Shown one piece after another: positions 32,612-42,732 of a stretch of DNA of 64,000 bases. The notes beneath the pieces are model-generated. The model was not told the origin of the DNA. It did no database searches and saw nothing but the letters and a program-made list of their open reading frames with translations. The translations under genes and the position numbers were made by a program. Source of the stretch: G965250275 sp965250275 (GTDB lineage Bacteria > Pseudomonadota > Alphaproteobacteria > Rhodobacterales > Rhodobacteraceae); contig OZ252297.1 in NCBI GenBank assembly GCA_965250275.1, positions 3,844,001-3,908,000 on the forward strand, given 5' to 3'. The first letter of the stretch is position 1. Every line of letters begins with the position of its first letter.

Positions 32612-35600
32612 TCAGAGTTCCTCGACCATCAGCACACCTTGCAGGCTTTTGATCGCGCCCTTGATCTGCGGATTGATGGCATAGTCTTTGCCAAGGTCGA
32701 GATCCACTTCACCGAGTGCCGGATCCTGGATACAAACCTGTACGGGCCCCGTGCCCGCAGAACGCGCGACGCTTTGCGCCTGATCGAGCACCGTCGCGAT
32801 CGTGTCCAAGGCCTGTTCTTCTTCGACAAAGACCCGCAGACCTGTCACCCCGGCCTCTGCCACCGCGATGTCGATGGGACCCACTGAGCGGGCCAGAAGC
32901 TTCAGTTGGTCGCTCTCCATCGTGGCCTCAACCGCGACCACCACCTTCGACCCGGTGTCCAGATGCTCGCGCGCCTGTTCCAATGTGTCCGAGAAGATCG
33001 TCAGCTCATATGCGCCTGTAGTATCGCTGAGCTGCACAAAGGCGAACCGGTTTCCACGCGCCGATTTGCGTTCCTGCCGCCCGGAGACAACACCGGCCAT
33101 CTTAGCCACGTGCGGTCCCTGTGTGGCGCGCGCAGTCACATCGTCAAGCGTCATGACCCCCCGTCGTTTCAGCGCGGGCATATAGTCGTCCAGCGGATGT
33201 CCCGACAGATAGAATCCGATTGCCTTGAACTCCTCTCCCAACCGCTCGGCGGGCAGCCAGTCGGGCGGCGAAGAAAGACGCGGCTCAGGCAGATCGTCGC
33301 CGGCCTCTCCGAACAGGGAAACCTGATTGGAGGACTTCTGTTCCTGAATCGCCGCCGAATAGGCCACCAGTGCGTCCAAATTGTCGAAGACGCGCCGTCG
33401 GTTGGGATCAAGTTGATCAAACGCACCGGCGCGTGCCAGCATCTCAAGAGGACGCTTGCCGACGCGTTTCAAATCCACGCGCCGCGCAACATCAAAAAGC
33501 GTGGAAAACGGTTTGTCGACGCCGTCGACCTTGCGCCCTTCGGTCACCAGCCGCATCGCCTCCACGCCGACGTTCTTGAGCGCGCCCAACGCGTAGACCA
33601 ACGCGCCCTCCGCGACTGCGAAGGTTGCCTCGGAGCGATTGATGCAGGGCGGGACATAGGGCAGATCCAGACCCTTTTCGACCTCCTCGAAATAGACCCC
33701 CAGCTTGTCCGTCAGGTGAATATCGCAATTCATCACCCCGGCCATGAACTCCACAGGGTGGTTGGCCTTGAGCCATGCGGTCTGGTAGCTTACCACCGCA
33801 TATGCGGCAGCATGCGACTTGTTGAATCCGTAGTTGGCGAACTTGTCGAGCAGGTTCCAGACTTCCAACGCCTTGGCTTCGTCCACGCCGTTTCCGGCGG
33901 CCCCCTTCAGAAATTTGGGCCGCTCCGCGTCCATCGCCTCCTGAATCTTCTTGCCCATCGCCCGGCGCAGCAGGTCCGCACCGCCCAGCGAGTATCCCGC
34001 CATTTCCTGCGCGATCTGCATCACCTGCTCCTGATAGACGATGATGCCCTGGGTTTCGTCCAGGATGTGATCGATGGTCGGGTGCAGGTTCTCGCGCTCG
34101 CGCAGCCCGTTTTTGACCTCGCAATAGGTGGGGATGTTCTCCATGGGTCCGGGCCGGTACAACGCGACCAGAGCGACGATGTCTTCGATGCAGGTGGGCT
34201 TCATGCGCTTGAGCGCATCCATCATGCCCGAGCTTTCCACCTGAAACACAGCCACCGTCTTGGCAGCAGCATAGAGCCTGTAGCTGCCCTCATCATCCAG
34301 AGGGATCGCGTTGATGTCATCGACCGTACCCGGTGCAGGCTCGTAGAGCTCCGTTCCGTCGGCCGCAATATGCAGTGATCGGCCCGACGCCAGTATGAGG
34401 TCCACGGCGTTCTGAATGACGGTCAACGTCTTCAGTCCCAGAAAGTCGAACTTCACCAAGCCGGCCTGTTCGACCCATTTCATATTGAACTGGGTCGCCG
34501 GCATGTCCGACCGTGGGTCCTGATAGAGCGGCACCAGCGCATCCAGCGACCTGTCGCCAATGACCACACCCGCCGCATGGGTCGAGGCATTCCGAAGCAA
34601 CCCCTCGACCTGTTGGCCATAGGTCAGCAGCCGATCGACTACCTCTTCGTTGCGGGCCTCCTCGCGCAGACGCGGTTCGTCCACCAACGCCTTTTCGATG
34701 CTGACGGGTTTCACACCTTCGACCGGGATCATTTTGCTGAGCCGGTCGACCTGCCCATAGGGCATCTGCAGCACCCGCCCGATGTCACGCACGGCCGCTT
34801 TGGACAGCAATGCGCCGAAAGTGATGATCTGACCGACACGGTCCCGGCCATACTTCTGCTGGACGTATTGAATCACCTCTTCACGACGGTCCATGCAGAA
34901 GTCGATGTCAAAATCGGGCATCGATACCCGCTCGGGATTCAGAAACCGCTCAAACAGCAGTGAGTACCGCAGGGGATCCAGATCCGTGATGGTCAGGGCA
35001 TAGGCCACCAGGGACCCCGCACCCGAGCCTCGACCGGGCCCGACCGGAATGTGTTGATCCTTTGCCCACTTGATGAAATCCGCGACAATAAGGAAGTAGC
35101 CCGGAAATCCCATGCCCTCGATGATGTCGAGTTCAAAGGTCAGACGTTCCTGATAGGCCTCCACTGGTGCGGCGTGCGGAATGACCGCCAACCGCTCTTC
35201 CAGACCTTTTTGCGCTTGCCGGCGCAACTCCTCGACTTCGTCGTCAGCGAATTTGGGCAGAATGGGATCGCGACGATAGGCCATGAAAGCACAACGGCGC
35301 GCAATCTCGACGGTGTTTTCGATGGCTTCGGGAAGATCCGCGAACAGGGTGATCATTTCCTGCGCCGATTTGAACCAGTGTTGCGCGGTCAGTTTGCGCC
35401 GCGCCTCTTGCTGATCGACATAAGCCCCCTCCGCGATACAGATCAGCGCGTCGTGCGCCTCGTACATATCGGCCTTGGGGAAGTAGACATCGTTGGTGGC
35501 AACCAGCGGCAATCCCATGGCGTATGCCATTTCGACGTGCCCGCGCTCGGTCAGCACCTCTTCTTCAGGGGCGCCATGCTCGCCGGGATGACGCTGCAGT

Positions 35601-36121
35601 TCGACATAGAGCCGCCCCGGATAGAATTCAGCCAGTTGTCCCAGCAACGCTTCGGCCGCGCCACGCTGATTGCTGCGCAGCAGACGCCCCACCGGACCGT
35701 CAGGCCCGCCACTCAGACAGATGAGCCCGTCGGAATGTGCTCTCAGCTCATCCAAGGTGACCTGCGGCAACTGGCCGTTGCCTTTCAGGTAGAGACAGGA
35801 ATTGAGCTTCAGCAGGTTCTCATACCCGGTTTCAGACTGGGCCAGCAGAACCAGCGGTGCCGGGGCCGCGGGGCGGTCTCCCGGACCCGGCGTGATGTAT
35901 TGCAAATCCACCTGGCATCCCAGGATCGGCTGCACACCCGCCGCACTCGCACCAACCGAGAATTCAAGCGCGGCGAACATATTGTTGGAATCAGTGACGG
36001 CCACTGCCGGCATTCCTTGCGCGGCGCAAAGTTCCGGCAGTTTCTTCAGGCGCACGGCACCTTCCAAGAGGGAATACTCCGTGTGCAAACGGAGATGAAT
36101 GAATCGGGGATCACTGCTCAT
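32612..36121 (-). CDS. dnaE: DNA polymerase III subunit alpha
   Basis: 1169 residues, normal for DnaE. The N-terminal PHP domain starts FIHLRLHTEYSLLEGA. The palm has PDFDIDFCMDRREEVIQYVQ with the catalytic Asp pair and VGPGRGSGAGSLVAYAL. The thumb and fingers have HAAGVVIGDRSLD and LYRPGPMENIP. The C-terminal part carries an HhH region and an OB-fold (AGVVSGRQERKSARGNRFAF). It is the replicative polymerase subunit. The ribosome-binding site before ATG 36121 is weak. Confidence 0.97.
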   Translation of the reverse strand: MSSDPRFIHLRLHTEYSLLEGAVRLKKLPELCAAQGMPAVAVTDSNNMFAALEFSVGASAAGVQPILGCQVDLQYITPGPGDRPAAPAPLVLLAQSETGYENLLKLNSCLYLKGNGQLPQVTLDELRAHSDGLICLSGGPDGPVGRLLRSNQRGAAEALLGQLAEFYPGRLYVELQRHPGEHGAPEEEVLTERGHVEMAYAMGLPLVATNDVYFPKADMYEAHDALICIAEGAYVDQQEARRKLTAQHWFKSAQEMITLFADLPEAIENTVEIARRCAFMAYRRDPILPKFADDEVEELRRQAQKGLEERLAVIPHAAPVEAYQERLTFELDIIEGMGFPGYFLIVADFIKWAKDQHIPVGPGRGSGAGSLVAYALTITDLDPLRYSLLFERFLNPERVSMPDFDIDFCMDRREEVIQYVQQKYGRDRVGQIITFGALLSKAAVRDIGRVLQMPYGQVDRLSKMIPVEGVKPVSIEKALVDEPRLREEARNEEVVDRLLTYGQQVEGLLRNASTHAAGVVIGDRSLDALVPLYQDPRSDMPATQFNMKWVEQAGLVKFDFLGLKTLTVIQNAVDLILASGRSLHIAADGTELYEPAPGTVDDINAIPLDDEGSYRLYAAAKTVAVFQVESSGMMDALKRMKPTCIEDIVALVALYRPGPMENIPTYCEVKNGLRERENLHPTIDHILDETQGIIVYQEQVMQIAQEMAGYSLGGADLLRRAMGKKIQEAMDAERPKFLKGAAGNGVDEAKALEVWNLLDKFANYGFNKSHAAAYAVVSYQTAWLKANHPVEFMAGVMNCDIHLTDKLGVYFEEVEKGLDLPYVPPCINRSEATFAVAEGALVYALGALKNVGVEAMRLVTEGRKVDGVDKPFSTLFDVARRVDLKRVGKRPLEMLARAGAFDQLDPNRRRVFDNLDALVAYSAAIQEQKSSNQVSLFGEAGDDLPEPRLSSPPDWLPAERLGEEFKAIGFYLSGHPLDDYMPALKRRGVMTLDDVTARATQGPHVAKMAGVVSGRQERKSARGNRFAFVQLSDTTGAYELTIFSDTLEQAREHLDTGSKVVVAVEATMESDQLKLLARSVGPIDIAVAEAGVTGLRVFVEEEQALDTIATVLDQAQSVARSAGTGPVQVCIQDPALGEVDLDLGKDYAINPQIKGAIKSLQGVLMVEEL

Positions 36122-36580
36122 ATCCGAAGCCTATGGGGCAGTCGCCGTAGGTGCAATGCCGGGCTCGGACACGGATCATTGGCACGCTCACAGTATCCTA
36201 TGAACGGGTGTCATTCTGCCAGAAACTGAGCGCCCCACGCGTTCCGTTTTGCAGCGCAAGCCTCGCCGAAATCGTGCCTTCAGTCTCCAAAGTCCCATGA
36301 AAATGGTGTCGGATTGTTCGGCTTTTCCTGAAACTGCTTCAACCCGGCAATCGGCGGAAAACGAGGCAACGTGTTGAAAACATGCAAATCCTTTACGCAT
36401 TTTCTCGGAGCAAACGTGTCAAACGGCCGCATGTGACCCTGGGGCAGATGCGGAATTTCTTGCGTTGAAGACCGGGCCGTTTCTAACATCACCGAGCAAG
36501 CAAATTGGCCCGCTACTCTTTCTACGTCGCATCGAAGGAGAGCGCCGGGGGCTGAACAGGGTAACGCGACGGGTTTCATC
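36122..36580. other. 459-bp interval between dnaE and xdhA
   Basis: The interval holds the divergent promoters for dnaE and xdhA. Short minus-strand frames cross it, but none has a ribosome-binding site or a family signature. I could not pick out a convincing promoter or operator. Confidence 0.35.
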
Positions 36581-37936
36581 GTGAACATTTCGTTTCTTCT
36601 GAATGGAGAGACCATCTCGCTGTCAAACGTGCAGCCGACGATGACGTTGCTGGACTGGCTGCGCGAGGAACGTGGTCTGACCGGGACCAAGGAAGGCTGC
36701 AACGAAGGTGATTGCGGCGCCTGTTCGGTCATGGTCACGACATCCGACGGCGCCCGCGCTCTGAATGCCTGCATCCTTTTCCTGGGGCAGTTGAACGGCA
36801 AGGCGGTCCGCACTGTCGAGGGTATGTCCGCCCCGGACGGCACCCTGCATCCTGTGCAATCGGCAATGGTGGACCACCACGGCAGCCAATGCGGCTTTTG
36901 CACGCCCGGGTTCATCGTCTCAATGGCCACGGCTCATCTGAACGGCGCGCGAGACCACGACGATCAGTTGGCTGGCAATCTCTGCCGGTGCACGGGGTAT
37001 GCCCCTATCGTGCAAGCCGCTGAAGCGGTCGAGGATGTTCCGGTTCCCACATGGGTCCGGGATACGCCAGTCCCAGCCCCCTCTCATGACATCCCAAACA
37101 ACAGCGACGAGTTGGCTGAGCTTTATGCAGCCCGGCCCGATGCCACGCTGATCGCCGGGGCCACCGATGTGGGCCTGTGGGTGACCAAAGGGATGCGCAC
37201 ACTGGACCCGGTGATCTTTCTGGGGGCGTGTCAGGATCTGCGGACCATTGAAGTTGGAACGGATGAGATCCGCATTGGCGCCATGGTTGACATGAATGCG
37301 CTCCGTTCGGTGATCCAAGAACATCACCCCTCTTATGCCGAGATGATCCGGCGCTATGGCTCGGTACAGGTCCGCAACGCCGCCACAATCGGCGGGAACA
37401 TCGCAAACGGCTCGCCAATCGGGGACAACCCGCCCGCGCTCATTGCGCTGGACGCGACGGTGCATCTTCGCAAGGGCGACACGAGGCGCGATCTGCCGAT
37501 GGAGAACTTCTTTCTCGACTATGGCAAACAGGATCGTGCACCGGGCGAGTTTGTCGAAGCGGTGAGCATCCCTCGCCAGGCCGACCGGCTGAAATGCTAC
37601 AAGCTTTCCAAACGGTTTGATCAGGACATCTCTGCCGTCTGCGGGTGTTTCAACATCGCCGTAGAAAACGGAGTCGTCACAACGGCGCGCATTGCTTTTG
37701 GCGGGATGGCCGGCATTCCCAAACGCGCGACTTCTGTCGAGGCTGCGCTGGTTGGGCAACCGTGGAATAGCGAGACCATTGAGAGCGCACAGGCCGGTTT
37801 CGACACGGATTTTGAGCCCATGAGTGACATGCGTGCCTCGGCCGCCTATCGCCAGGGCATCGCCCGCGCGATGCTGGCGCGTTACTTCGCCGAAGACCAA
37901 GGGACCATGGCGTCCGTGCTGGAGGTGCAGGCATGA
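36581..37936 (+). CDS. xdhA: Xanthine dehydrogenase small (2Fe-2S/FAD) subunit
   Basis: 451 residues. The plant-type 2Fe-2S cluster uses Cys40, 45, 48 and 64 (KEGCNEGDCGACSV). The second cluster has Cys104, 107, 135 and 137 (SQCGFCTPGF, NLCRCTGY). The FAD domain follows from about residue 180 (DATLIAGATDVGLWV, IGGNIANGSPIGDNPPAL). The subunit passes electrons from the molybdenum site to NAD. It starts at GTG 36581, giving MNISFLLNGE, the usual opening; the ribosome-binding site is weak. It overlaps xdhB by 4 bp. Hypoxanthine/xanthine oxidation fits the purine-uptake genes downstream. Confidence 0.93.
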   Translation: MNISFLLNGETISLSNVQPTMTLLDWLREERGLTGTKEGCNEGDCGACSVMVTTSDGARALNACILFLGQLNGKAVRTVEGMSAPDGTLHPVQSAMVDHHGSQCGFCTPGFIVSMATAHLNGARDHDDQLAGNLCRCTGYAPIVQAAEAVEDVPVPTWVRDTPVPAPSHDIPNNSDELAELYAARPDATLIAGATDVGLWVTKGMRTLDPVIFLGACQDLRTIEVGTDEIRIGAMVDMNALRSVIQEHHPSYAEMIRRYGSVQVRNAATIGGNIANGSPIGDNPPALIALDATVHLRKGDTRRDLPMENFFLDYGKQDRAPGEFVEAVSIPRQADRLKCYKLSKRFDQDISAVCGCFNIAVENGVVTTARIAFGGMAGIPKRATSVEAALVGQPWNSETIESAQAGFDTDFEPMSDMRASAAYRQGIARAMLARYFAEDQGTMASVLEVQA

Positions 37937-40227
37937 CCGTCGCGCGCCCCCTGCCCCATGACGCCGCTCCGCTGCATGTCACAGGTGCGGCCCGGTTTAT
38001 CGACGACATCCCTTCGCCCGCCGGCACCCTGAGTCTGGCCTTTGGCCTGAGCCAGATCGCCCGGGGACGGATTACATCTATGTCCCTCGACGCAGTAAGG
38101 AATGCGCCGGGCGTGGTTGCGGTGCTTACGGCGGAGGATCTGCCTTTTGCCAATGACGTCTCTCCATCGATCCATGATGAACCGCTCTTGAGCGATGGAA
38201 CCGTACATCATATTGGCCAGCCCATTTTCCTCGTGGTTGCCAAAAGCCACCACGCCGCCCGAAAAGCTGCGGCATTGGGGCAGATCGAATATGCAGAAGA
38301 GACACCGATCCTGAGCATTGACGAAGCTCTGGCCGCAGACAGTCGTTTTGAAGACGGACCCCGGATTTACTCCAAAGGTGACGCTGAAGCCGTGATTGCA
38401 GCGGCCCCTCGCCGGGTGAGCGGAGTCCTGCACCTTGGCGGCCAGGAACACTTCTACCTCGAAGGTCAGGCTGCCTTGGTGCTGCCTCAGGAAGGCGGCG
38501 ATATGCTGGTGATGTCCAGCACACAGCATCCCACCGAAATCCAGCACAAGGTTGCGGACGCTCTTGGCGTCCCGATGCATGCGGTGCGCGTTGAGACCCG
38601 CCGGATGGGCGGTGGTTTCGGTGGCAAGGAAAGCCAGGGCAATGCACTTGCGGTTGCCTGCGCGGTCGCGGCTCGTCTGACCGGCCAGCCGTGCAAAATG
38701 CGGTATGACCGCGACGACGACATGATCGTGACTGGCAAACGGCACGACTTCCGCATCCACTACGAAGCGGGATTTGATGAGGATGGCCGCCTGCACGGGG
38801 TGAGCTTCCTGCACTACACGCGCTGCGGATGGGCACAGGATTTGTCGTTGCCGGTGGCCGATCGCGCAATGCTGCACGCAGACAACGCCTACCTGCTGCC
38901 CAATGTGCGGATCGAAAGTCACCGGCTGAAAACAAACACCCAATCCGCGACCGCATTCCGGGGCTTCGGCGGACCGCAGGGCATGGTCGGCATTGAGCGG
39001 GTCATGGATCATATCGCGCACGACCTCGGCATGGATCCGGTCGCGCTGCGGCAACGCAACTACTATGCAGCGCCCGCTTCGGCGGGCAGCGACAACACAA
39101 CGCCCTACGGCCAGCTCGTCGAGGACTTCGAACTGCATGGTATGACCGAGGCGTTGATGGCCTCGTCTGACTACGCCGCGCGCCGCGCAGCCGTTGCAGA
39201 ATGGAACGCCAAAAACACGATCATCAAGAAAGGGATCGCCTTTTCACCCGTGAAGTTTGGCATTTCGTTCACGCTCACGCATCTCAATCAGGCCGGCGCT
39301 CTGGTTCATGTGTATCAGGATGGTTCCGTTCACCTGAATCACGGCGGCACCGAGATGGGGCAAGGCCTGTTCCAGAAAGTGGCACAGGTGGCTGCGGACC
39401 GGTTTGGGATCGACACCACAATGGTCAAGATCACGGCCACCGACACCGCAAAAGTACCGAACACCTCGGCCACGGCTGCGTCTTCAGGCAGTGACATCAA
39501 TGGGATGGCAGTCAAAATCGCCTGTGACACGATCCGCGACCGCATGGCCGAGCATCTCGCCGAAAGCCATCAGGCTGATGTCGGGGATGTGCGGTTTGCC
39601 GACGGCCAGGTCCATGTTGGCGAAGCGACCTACAGTTTCGCCGAAGTGGCCGCGATGGCCTACATGGCCCGGATCAGCCTGAGTGCGACCGGCTTCTACA
39701 AGACCCCAAAACTGAAATGGGACCGGATCAAAGGCGAAGGGCGCCCGTTCTACTACTTTGCGTATGGTGCGGCAGTCACCGAAGTTGCGGTGGACACATT
39801 GACCGGCGAGAACCGGATCCTGCGGGCGGACATCCTGCATGACGCCGGCGCGTCGTTGAATTCCGCGCTGGATATTGGCCAGGTTGTCGGCGCTTACGTG
39901 CAAGGGGCGGGATGGCTCACCACCGAAGAGTTGGTCTGGGATCAGACCGGGCGTCTGCGCACGCATGCGCCCTCGACCTATAAGATTCCAGCCTGCTCTG
40001 ACCGTCCCGATGTCCTGAATGTCTCGTTGTGGGAAGCCAGCAACCGCGAGGATACCATCTATCGCTCGAAAGCGGTCGGCGAGCCGCCATTGATGCTGGG
40101 CATCTCGGCGCTTCTGGCGCTCAGCGACGCGATCGCGGCCTGTGGCGAGACCTATCCCGCGCTGAATGCCCCCGCGACAGCGGAAGAAATCTGGCGATCC
40201 ATCGGGAGGGTCCGCGATGGGGTTTGA
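37933..40227 (+). CDS. xdhB: Xanthine dehydrogenase molybdopterin-binding subunit
   Basis: 764 residues, the large Mo-binding subunit. The start region HVTGAARFIDDIPSPAGTL and GGQEHFYLEGQAALVLP are typical. RRMGGGFGGKESQG and SATAFRGFGGPQGM contain pterin and substrate-site residues, and the catalytic Glu lies in SKAVGEPPLMLG near the C-terminus. It hydroxylates purines at C2/C8. It overlaps xdhA upstream by 4 bp and xdhC by 11 bp. Confidence 0.95.
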   Translation: MTVARPLPHDAAPLHVTGAARFIDDIPSPAGTLSLAFGLSQIARGRITSMSLDAVRNAPGVVAVLTAEDLPFANDVSPSIHDEPLLSDGTVHHIGQPIFLVVAKSHHAARKAAALGQIEYAEETPILSIDEALAADSRFEDGPRIYSKGDAEAVIAAAPRRVSGVLHLGGQEHFYLEGQAALVLPQEGGDMLVMSSTQHPTEIQHKVADALGVPMHAVRVETRRMGGGFGGKESQGNALAVACAVAARLTGQPCKMRYDRDDDMIVTGKRHDFRIHYEAGFDEDGRLHGVSFLHYTRCGWAQDLSLPVADRAMLHADNAYLLPNVRIESHRLKTNTQSATAFRGFGGPQGMVGIERVMDHIAHDLGMDPVALRQRNYYAAPASAGSDNTTPYGQLVEDFELHGMTEALMASSDYAARRAAVAEWNAKNTIIKKGIAFSPVKFGISFTLTHLNQAGALVHVYQDGSVHLNHGGTEMGQGLFQKVAQVAADRFGIDTTMVKITATDTAKVPNTSATAASSGSDINGMAVKIACDTIRDRMAEHLAESHQADVGDVRFADGQVHVGEATYSFAEVAAMAYMARISLSATGFYKTPKLKWDRIKGEGRPFYYFAYGAAVTEVAVDTLTGENRILRADILHDAGASLNSALDIGQVVGAYVQGAGWLTTEELVWDQTGRLRTHAPSTYKIPACSDRPDVLNVSLWEASNREDTIYRSKAVGEPPLMLGISALLALSDAIAACGETYPALNAPATAEEIWRSIGRVRDGV

Positions 40228-41149
40228 TCGGGACGCACTCCACGCCGCGGTTGCGGCGCATGGCTCTGTCACCCGGGTGGTGATTGCTGCCATCAAAGGA
40301 TCGTCGCCGCGCGAAGTCGGCGCCGCGATGCTGGTCTGGGACAACGGACAAAGCGGAACCATCGGTGGCGGTGCGTTGGAGTTCGAAGCCGCCGCCGCCG
40401 CGCGGCAGGGTCGTGTGGGATTGAGCCATCATGCGCTCGGCCCCGAACTCGGCCAGTGTTGCGGCGGCGCGGTCACTCTGCTGAGCGAAGTGTATGATGC
40501 CCAGAAACTGGCCACGCTGACTGGCGACGTGGTTGCCCGCTCCGTGGACGGCAACGCCACCATGCCGTTATCTGTTCACCGGAGCCTTACGCGCGCACGC
40601 GGACAGGGTGTGCCACCCGACCCGGGACTACAGAACGGCTGGATGATTGAGCCGGTTCACAAACCTGCGCGCCCGGTCTGGATTTGGGGGGCTGGTCATG
40701 TAGGCCGCGCTTTGGTCGACGTCCTGGCGCCGCTTCCCGACCTGTCTTTGACATGGGTCGATACGGGGCCGGACCGGTTTCCAGAGCATATCGCCGATAC
40801 TGTGCTTGCCGTGCCTGCCGCAAACCCGGCCGATATGATGCGTCATGCACCGGCAGACGCCGAGCACCTGATCCTGACCTATTCGCATGCGCTTGATCTG
40901 GAGCTGTGTCATCGGGCCTTGCACCATGGCTTTTCCTTTTGCGGCCTGATCGGGTCCGCAACGAAAAAGGCCCGTTTCCGGTCCCGGCTTGCCGCGCTGG
41001 GGCACAGCGAGGGCCAGATTGCGCGCATCACGTGCCCAATCGGCGACCCGGATTTGGGCAAACACCCCCAGATGATCGCCATCGGCGTCGCGGCGGCCTT
41101 TCTGAAACCTGCGGTGTCTTCTGCCTCACGAAAGGATTTGCACGCGTGA
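40217..41149 (+). CDS. xdhC: Xanthine dehydrogenase accessory protein XdhC
   Basis: 310 residues. The N-terminal XdhC/CoxI block is VVIAAIKGSSPREVGAAML with LGQCCGGAVTLLSEVYD. The C-terminal Rossmann domain carries VWIWGAGHVGRALVDVL and FCGLIGSATKKARFRSRL. XdhC binds molybdopterin cofactor, promotes its sulfuration and inserts it into XdhB. ATG 40217 has GGGAGGG upstream and lies inside xdhB, so translation is coupled; the frame itself is open from 40166. Its stop overlaps the ABC ATPase GTG start (GTGA). Confidence 0.92.
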   Translation: MGFDRDALHAAVAAHGSVTRVVIAAIKGSSPREVGAAMLVWDNGQSGTIGGGALEFEAAAAARQGRVGLSHHALGPELGQCCGGAVTLLSEVYDAQKLATLTGDVVARSVDGNATMPLSVHRSLTRARGQGVPPDPGLQNGWMIEPVHKPARPVWIWGAGHVGRALVDVLAPLPDLSLTWVDTGPDRFPEHIADTVLAVPAANPADMMRHAPADAEHLILTYSHALDLELCHRALHHGFSFCGLIGSATKKARFRSRLAALGHSEGQIARITCPIGDPDLGKHPQMIAIGVAAAFLKPAVSSASRKDLHA

Positions 41150-42663
41150 GTACCCCATTGCTTAGTATTCAAGGCCTGACCAAGGCCTATCCGGGCGTTG
41201 TCGCGAATGACACGGTGTCTTTCGACATCGGCGAAGGCGAGGTGCACGCGCTGTTGGGCGAAAACGGCGCCGGAAAATCCACACTTGTTAAAATGATCTA
41301 CGGCCTTGTCAAACCAGACAGTGGTGAAATGGTCCTGCGCGGCCAGTCCTATGCCCCCACCGAACCGCGCGCGGCGCGTGCGGACGGCATCACCATGGTT
41401 TTTCAGCACTTTTCCCTCTTCGAGGCACTCGACGTAGCCGAGAACATCGCACTCGGAATGGAGAACCCTCCGCCAATGCGCGATCTGGCCACCCGGATTC
41501 GCGACGTCTCCGAATCCTATGGCCTGCCCCTTGATCCATACCGGAAGGTCGGCGACCTCTCAGCAGGGGAACGCCAGCGCGTGGAGATCATCCGGTGTCT
41601 CTTGCAGGATCCCAAACTGCTGATCATGGACGAGCCCACCAGCGTTCTGACCCCGCAAGAGGTGGAAATTCTGTTTCAGACCCTGCGCAAACTCAGCGCC
41701 GAAGGCACAGCGATCCTCTATATCTCACACAAGTTGGAAGAAATCCGGACCCTCTGCGACACAGCGACGATCCTGCGTCTGGGCAAGAACGTGGGCACCT
41801 GCGTGCCGCGTGAGACCACCGCGCGGGAAATGGCCGAAATGATGGTGGGCAGCACGTTGCAGACCCCCGAACGGTCCGAGCGCGACCATGGCGAAGTCGC
41901 GCTGGACCTGATCGGTTTGTCCGCGCCATCTCCCTCACAATTCGGGACCGCGCTGAAGAACGTGCACATGAAGGTGCACCAAGGTGAGGTTCTTGGCATC
42001 GGCGGCGTTGCCGGCAACGGACAGGATGAACTTCTGGGCGTGCTGTCGGGCGAAGTCCTGACTGCAGCCGACGCTGTGCGTCTGAACGGAGAGCCCATTG
42101 GGAACAAGAACCCGACGGAGCGGCGCAAGCTGGGCCTGTTAACCGCGCCCGAAGAACGTTTGGGCCATGCGGCGGCACCGGATATGAGCCTGACAGAGAA
42201 CGCGATGCTGACAGCCGCTGTCCGCGAGGGCCTGGTGTCCGGCGGGTTCCTCAAATGGCAATCGGCTGAAGCTTTCGCCGAGAGGGTCATCTCCACATTC
42301 GACGTGCGCACACCGGGACCGGACAACGCAGCGCGGTCCTTGTCGGGGGGCAACCTTCAGAAATTCGTCATTGGACGCGAAGTGTTGCAGACCCCGCGCG
42401 TACTGGTCGTCAACCAGCCCACCTGGGGCGTTGACGCTGCCGCAGCTGCTGCGATCCGGCAATCGCTGCTGGACCTTGCTGCGAACGGGACGGCCATCGT
42501 TGTGATCAGCCAGGACCTCGATGAGCTTATGGAGATCAGCGACGCGTTTGCCGCGTTGAACCAAGGGCAGCTATCTGCCCCTCGCCCCACGTCTGAGCTT
42601 ACGGTGGACGAAATTGGTCTGATGATGGGCGGTGCTCATGGGATGGAAGTGGCCGATGTCTAA
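41146..42663 (+). CDS. Nucleoside/purine ABC transporter ATP-binding protein (two ABC domains)
   Basis: 505 residues with tandem ABC domains. The first has Walker A GENGAGKST, signature LSAGERQRVEI and Walker B LLIMDEPTSVLTP. The second has a degenerate Walker A (GVAGNGQDELLG), signature LSGGNLQKFVIGREV and VLVVNQPTWGVDAAA. This is the layout of sugar and nucleoside importers of the BMP type (NupA/YufO-like). The GTG start at 41146 overlaps the xdhC stop and follows AAGGA. Linkage to xdhABC points to purine bases or nucleosides as cargo. Confidence 0.9.
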   Translation: MSTPLLSIQGLTKAYPGVVANDTVSFDIGEGEVHALLGENGAGKSTLVKMIYGLVKPDSGEMVLRGQSYAPTEPRAARADGITMVFQHFSLFEALDVAENIALGMENPPPMRDLATRIRDVSESYGLPLDPYRKVGDLSAGERQRVEIIRCLLQDPKLLIMDEPTSVLTPQEVEILFQTLRKLSAEGTAILYISHKLEEIRTLCDTATILRLGKNVGTCVPRETTAREMAEMMVGSTLQTPERSERDHGEVALDLIGLSAPSPSQFGTALKNVHMKVHQGEVLGIGGVAGNGQDELLGVLSGEVLTAADAVRLNGEPIGNKNPTERRKLGLLTAPEERLGHAAAPDMSLTENAMLTAAVREGLVSGGFLKWQSAEAFAERVISTFDVRTPGPDNAARSLSGGNLQKFVIGREVLQTPRVLVVNQPTWGVDAAAAAAIRQSLLDLAANGTAIVVISQDLDELMEISDAFAALNQGQLSAPRPTSELTVDEIGLMMGGAHGMEVADV

Positions 42664-42732
42664 GTCAATCAACTCGGGACAGATCCGACGCGCCCACAAA
42701 AACCAAAAGAACAAAGGCAGGAGAACAGGGAC

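Noticed and set aside
32906..34378. 490-codon plus-strand open frame opposite dnaE
   Set aside because: It is a shadow of dnaE codon usage on the other strand. It has no ribosome-binding site, and dnaE motifs are intact across it.
37882..39138. 418-codon minus-strand frame over xdhB
   Set aside because: xdhB carries complete conserved molybdopterin motifs here; the opposite frame has none.
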